This document shows positions 6,800-7,201 of a stretch of DNA of 7,201 nt, piece after piece; the first letter of the stretch is position 1, and each line of letters opens with the position of its first letter. Below the pieces are notes generated by a model. That model was given only the letters and a program-made list of their open reading frames with translations, was not told where the DNA came from and did not search any database. The DNA is from Akkermansiaceae bacterium (GTDB lineage Bacteria; Verrucomicrobiota; Verrucomicrobiia; Verrucomicrobiales; Akkermansiaceae): positions 1 to 7,201 of the forward strand of contig JARFPV010000275.1 in NCBI GenBank assembly GCA_029288115.1. Reading direction: 5' to 3'. A program made the translations under genes and the position numbers.

Positions 6800-7201
6800 T
6801 CACGCGACAGGGCACTGGGTGATCTGGGTGAAGAAGTCGTTGCCCTTGTCATCGATGAGGATGAAGGCGGGGAAGTTTTCGACACGGATTTTCCAGACGG
6901 CCTCCATGCCGAGCTCGGGGAAATCGACGACCTCCTGGCTCTTGATGTGTTCCTTTGCTAACAGGGCGGCTGGCCCTCCAGCAGAACCAAGGTAGAAGCC
7001 GCCGTGTTTGTTGCAGGCGTCGGTGACGATCTGTGAGCGGTTGCCTTTGGCGAGCATGACCATGGAGGCGCCGTTGCTTTGGAAGAGATCGACGTAGGGA
7101 TCCATGCGTCCGGCGGTGGTCGGACCGAACGATCCGCTTGCCATGCCCTCGGGGGTTTTGGCGGGGCCAGCGTAGTAGACTGGGTAGTCCTTGAAGTAGT
7201 C
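6800..7201 (-). CDS. fumA: Class I (iron-sulfur) fumarate hydratase, C-terminal part (runs off the right edge)
   Basis: The last 133 residues are visible and in frame to the window edge. The enzyme reversibly hydrates fumarate to L-malate in the TCA cycle, in the cytosol. The fragment contains [29 protein letters not shown] (residues 26-38), MLAKGNRS (49-56), [28 protein letters not shown] and [15 protein letters not shown]. It closely follows the end of E. coli FumA/FumB as I remember it. In the Leishmania class I fumarase, Thr467, Arg471 and Lys491 act at the active site. The same 4- and 20-residue spacing is kept here as Thr28, Arg32 and Lys52. The cysteines that bind the 4Fe-4S cluster lie in the N-terminal part, outside the window. 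The form is the single-chain type. A related dehydratase such as tartrate dehydratase is less likely given the KGNRS and GNDFF motifs. The stop is TGA at 6800-6802. Confidence 0.95.
   Translation of the reverse strand, partial: DYFKDYPVYYAGPAKTPEGMASGSFGPTTAGRMDPYVDLFQSNGASMVMLAKGNRSQIVTDACNKHGGFYLGSAGGPAALLAKEHIKSQEVVDFPELGMEAVWKIRVENFPAFILIDDKGNDFFTQITQCPVA

Noticed and set aside
6649..6885. Minus-strand open frame of 78 codons across the fumarase end and the structured block
   Set aside because: Its first part is a shifted reading of the fumarase C-terminus and its remainder runs through hairpins, with no sign of being translated.

Overview
All recognisable genes lie on the minus strand, so transcription runs from position 7201 towards position 1. 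The window most likely comes from the Verrucomicrobiota. The main reason is the very large secreted protein at 2862-6413. Its N-terminus and its C-terminal motifs fit, from memory, the Verru_Chthon cassette protein A family, which is typical of Verrucomicrobium, Chthoniobacter and relatives. The lack of clear Shine-Dalgarno sequences and the pairing of a sodium:solute symporter with an FAD_oxidored-type protein also fit the Planctomycetota-Verrucomicrobiota group. No rRNA, tRNA, CRISPR array or recognisable transposase is present.

Layout in the direction of transcription. 7201-6800 is the C-terminal end of a class I (iron-sulfur) fumarate hydratase, cut by the window edge. 6799-6414 is a 386-base intergenic region unusually rich in inverted repeats. 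It holds a structured block just after the fumarase stop, a TTGCT/AGCAA palindrome, and a leader with two mutually exclusive base-paired forms. 6413-2862 is a giant pseudopilin-like protein of about 1183 residues. After 23 bases comes a 249-residue exported protein of unknown function (2838-2089), followed by a hairpin that may end the transcript. A 131-base intergenic region follows, with a second copy of the TTGCT/AGCAA palindrome. Then come a sodium:solute symporter (1957-266) and, 9 bases later, the start of an FAD-dependent oxidoreductase that runs off the left edge.

The window therefore holds three likely transcription units: the fumarase end (central carbon metabolism), a pseudopilin-like/exported-protein pair (cell surface or secretion), and a symporter/oxidoreductase pair (probable uptake and oxidation of an organic solute). 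No functional link between the three is evident. The palindrome upstream of both the second and third units is the only hint of shared regulation. The most interesting material is the giant pseudopilin-like gene without its usual cassette partners in view, and the structured DNA upstream of it.
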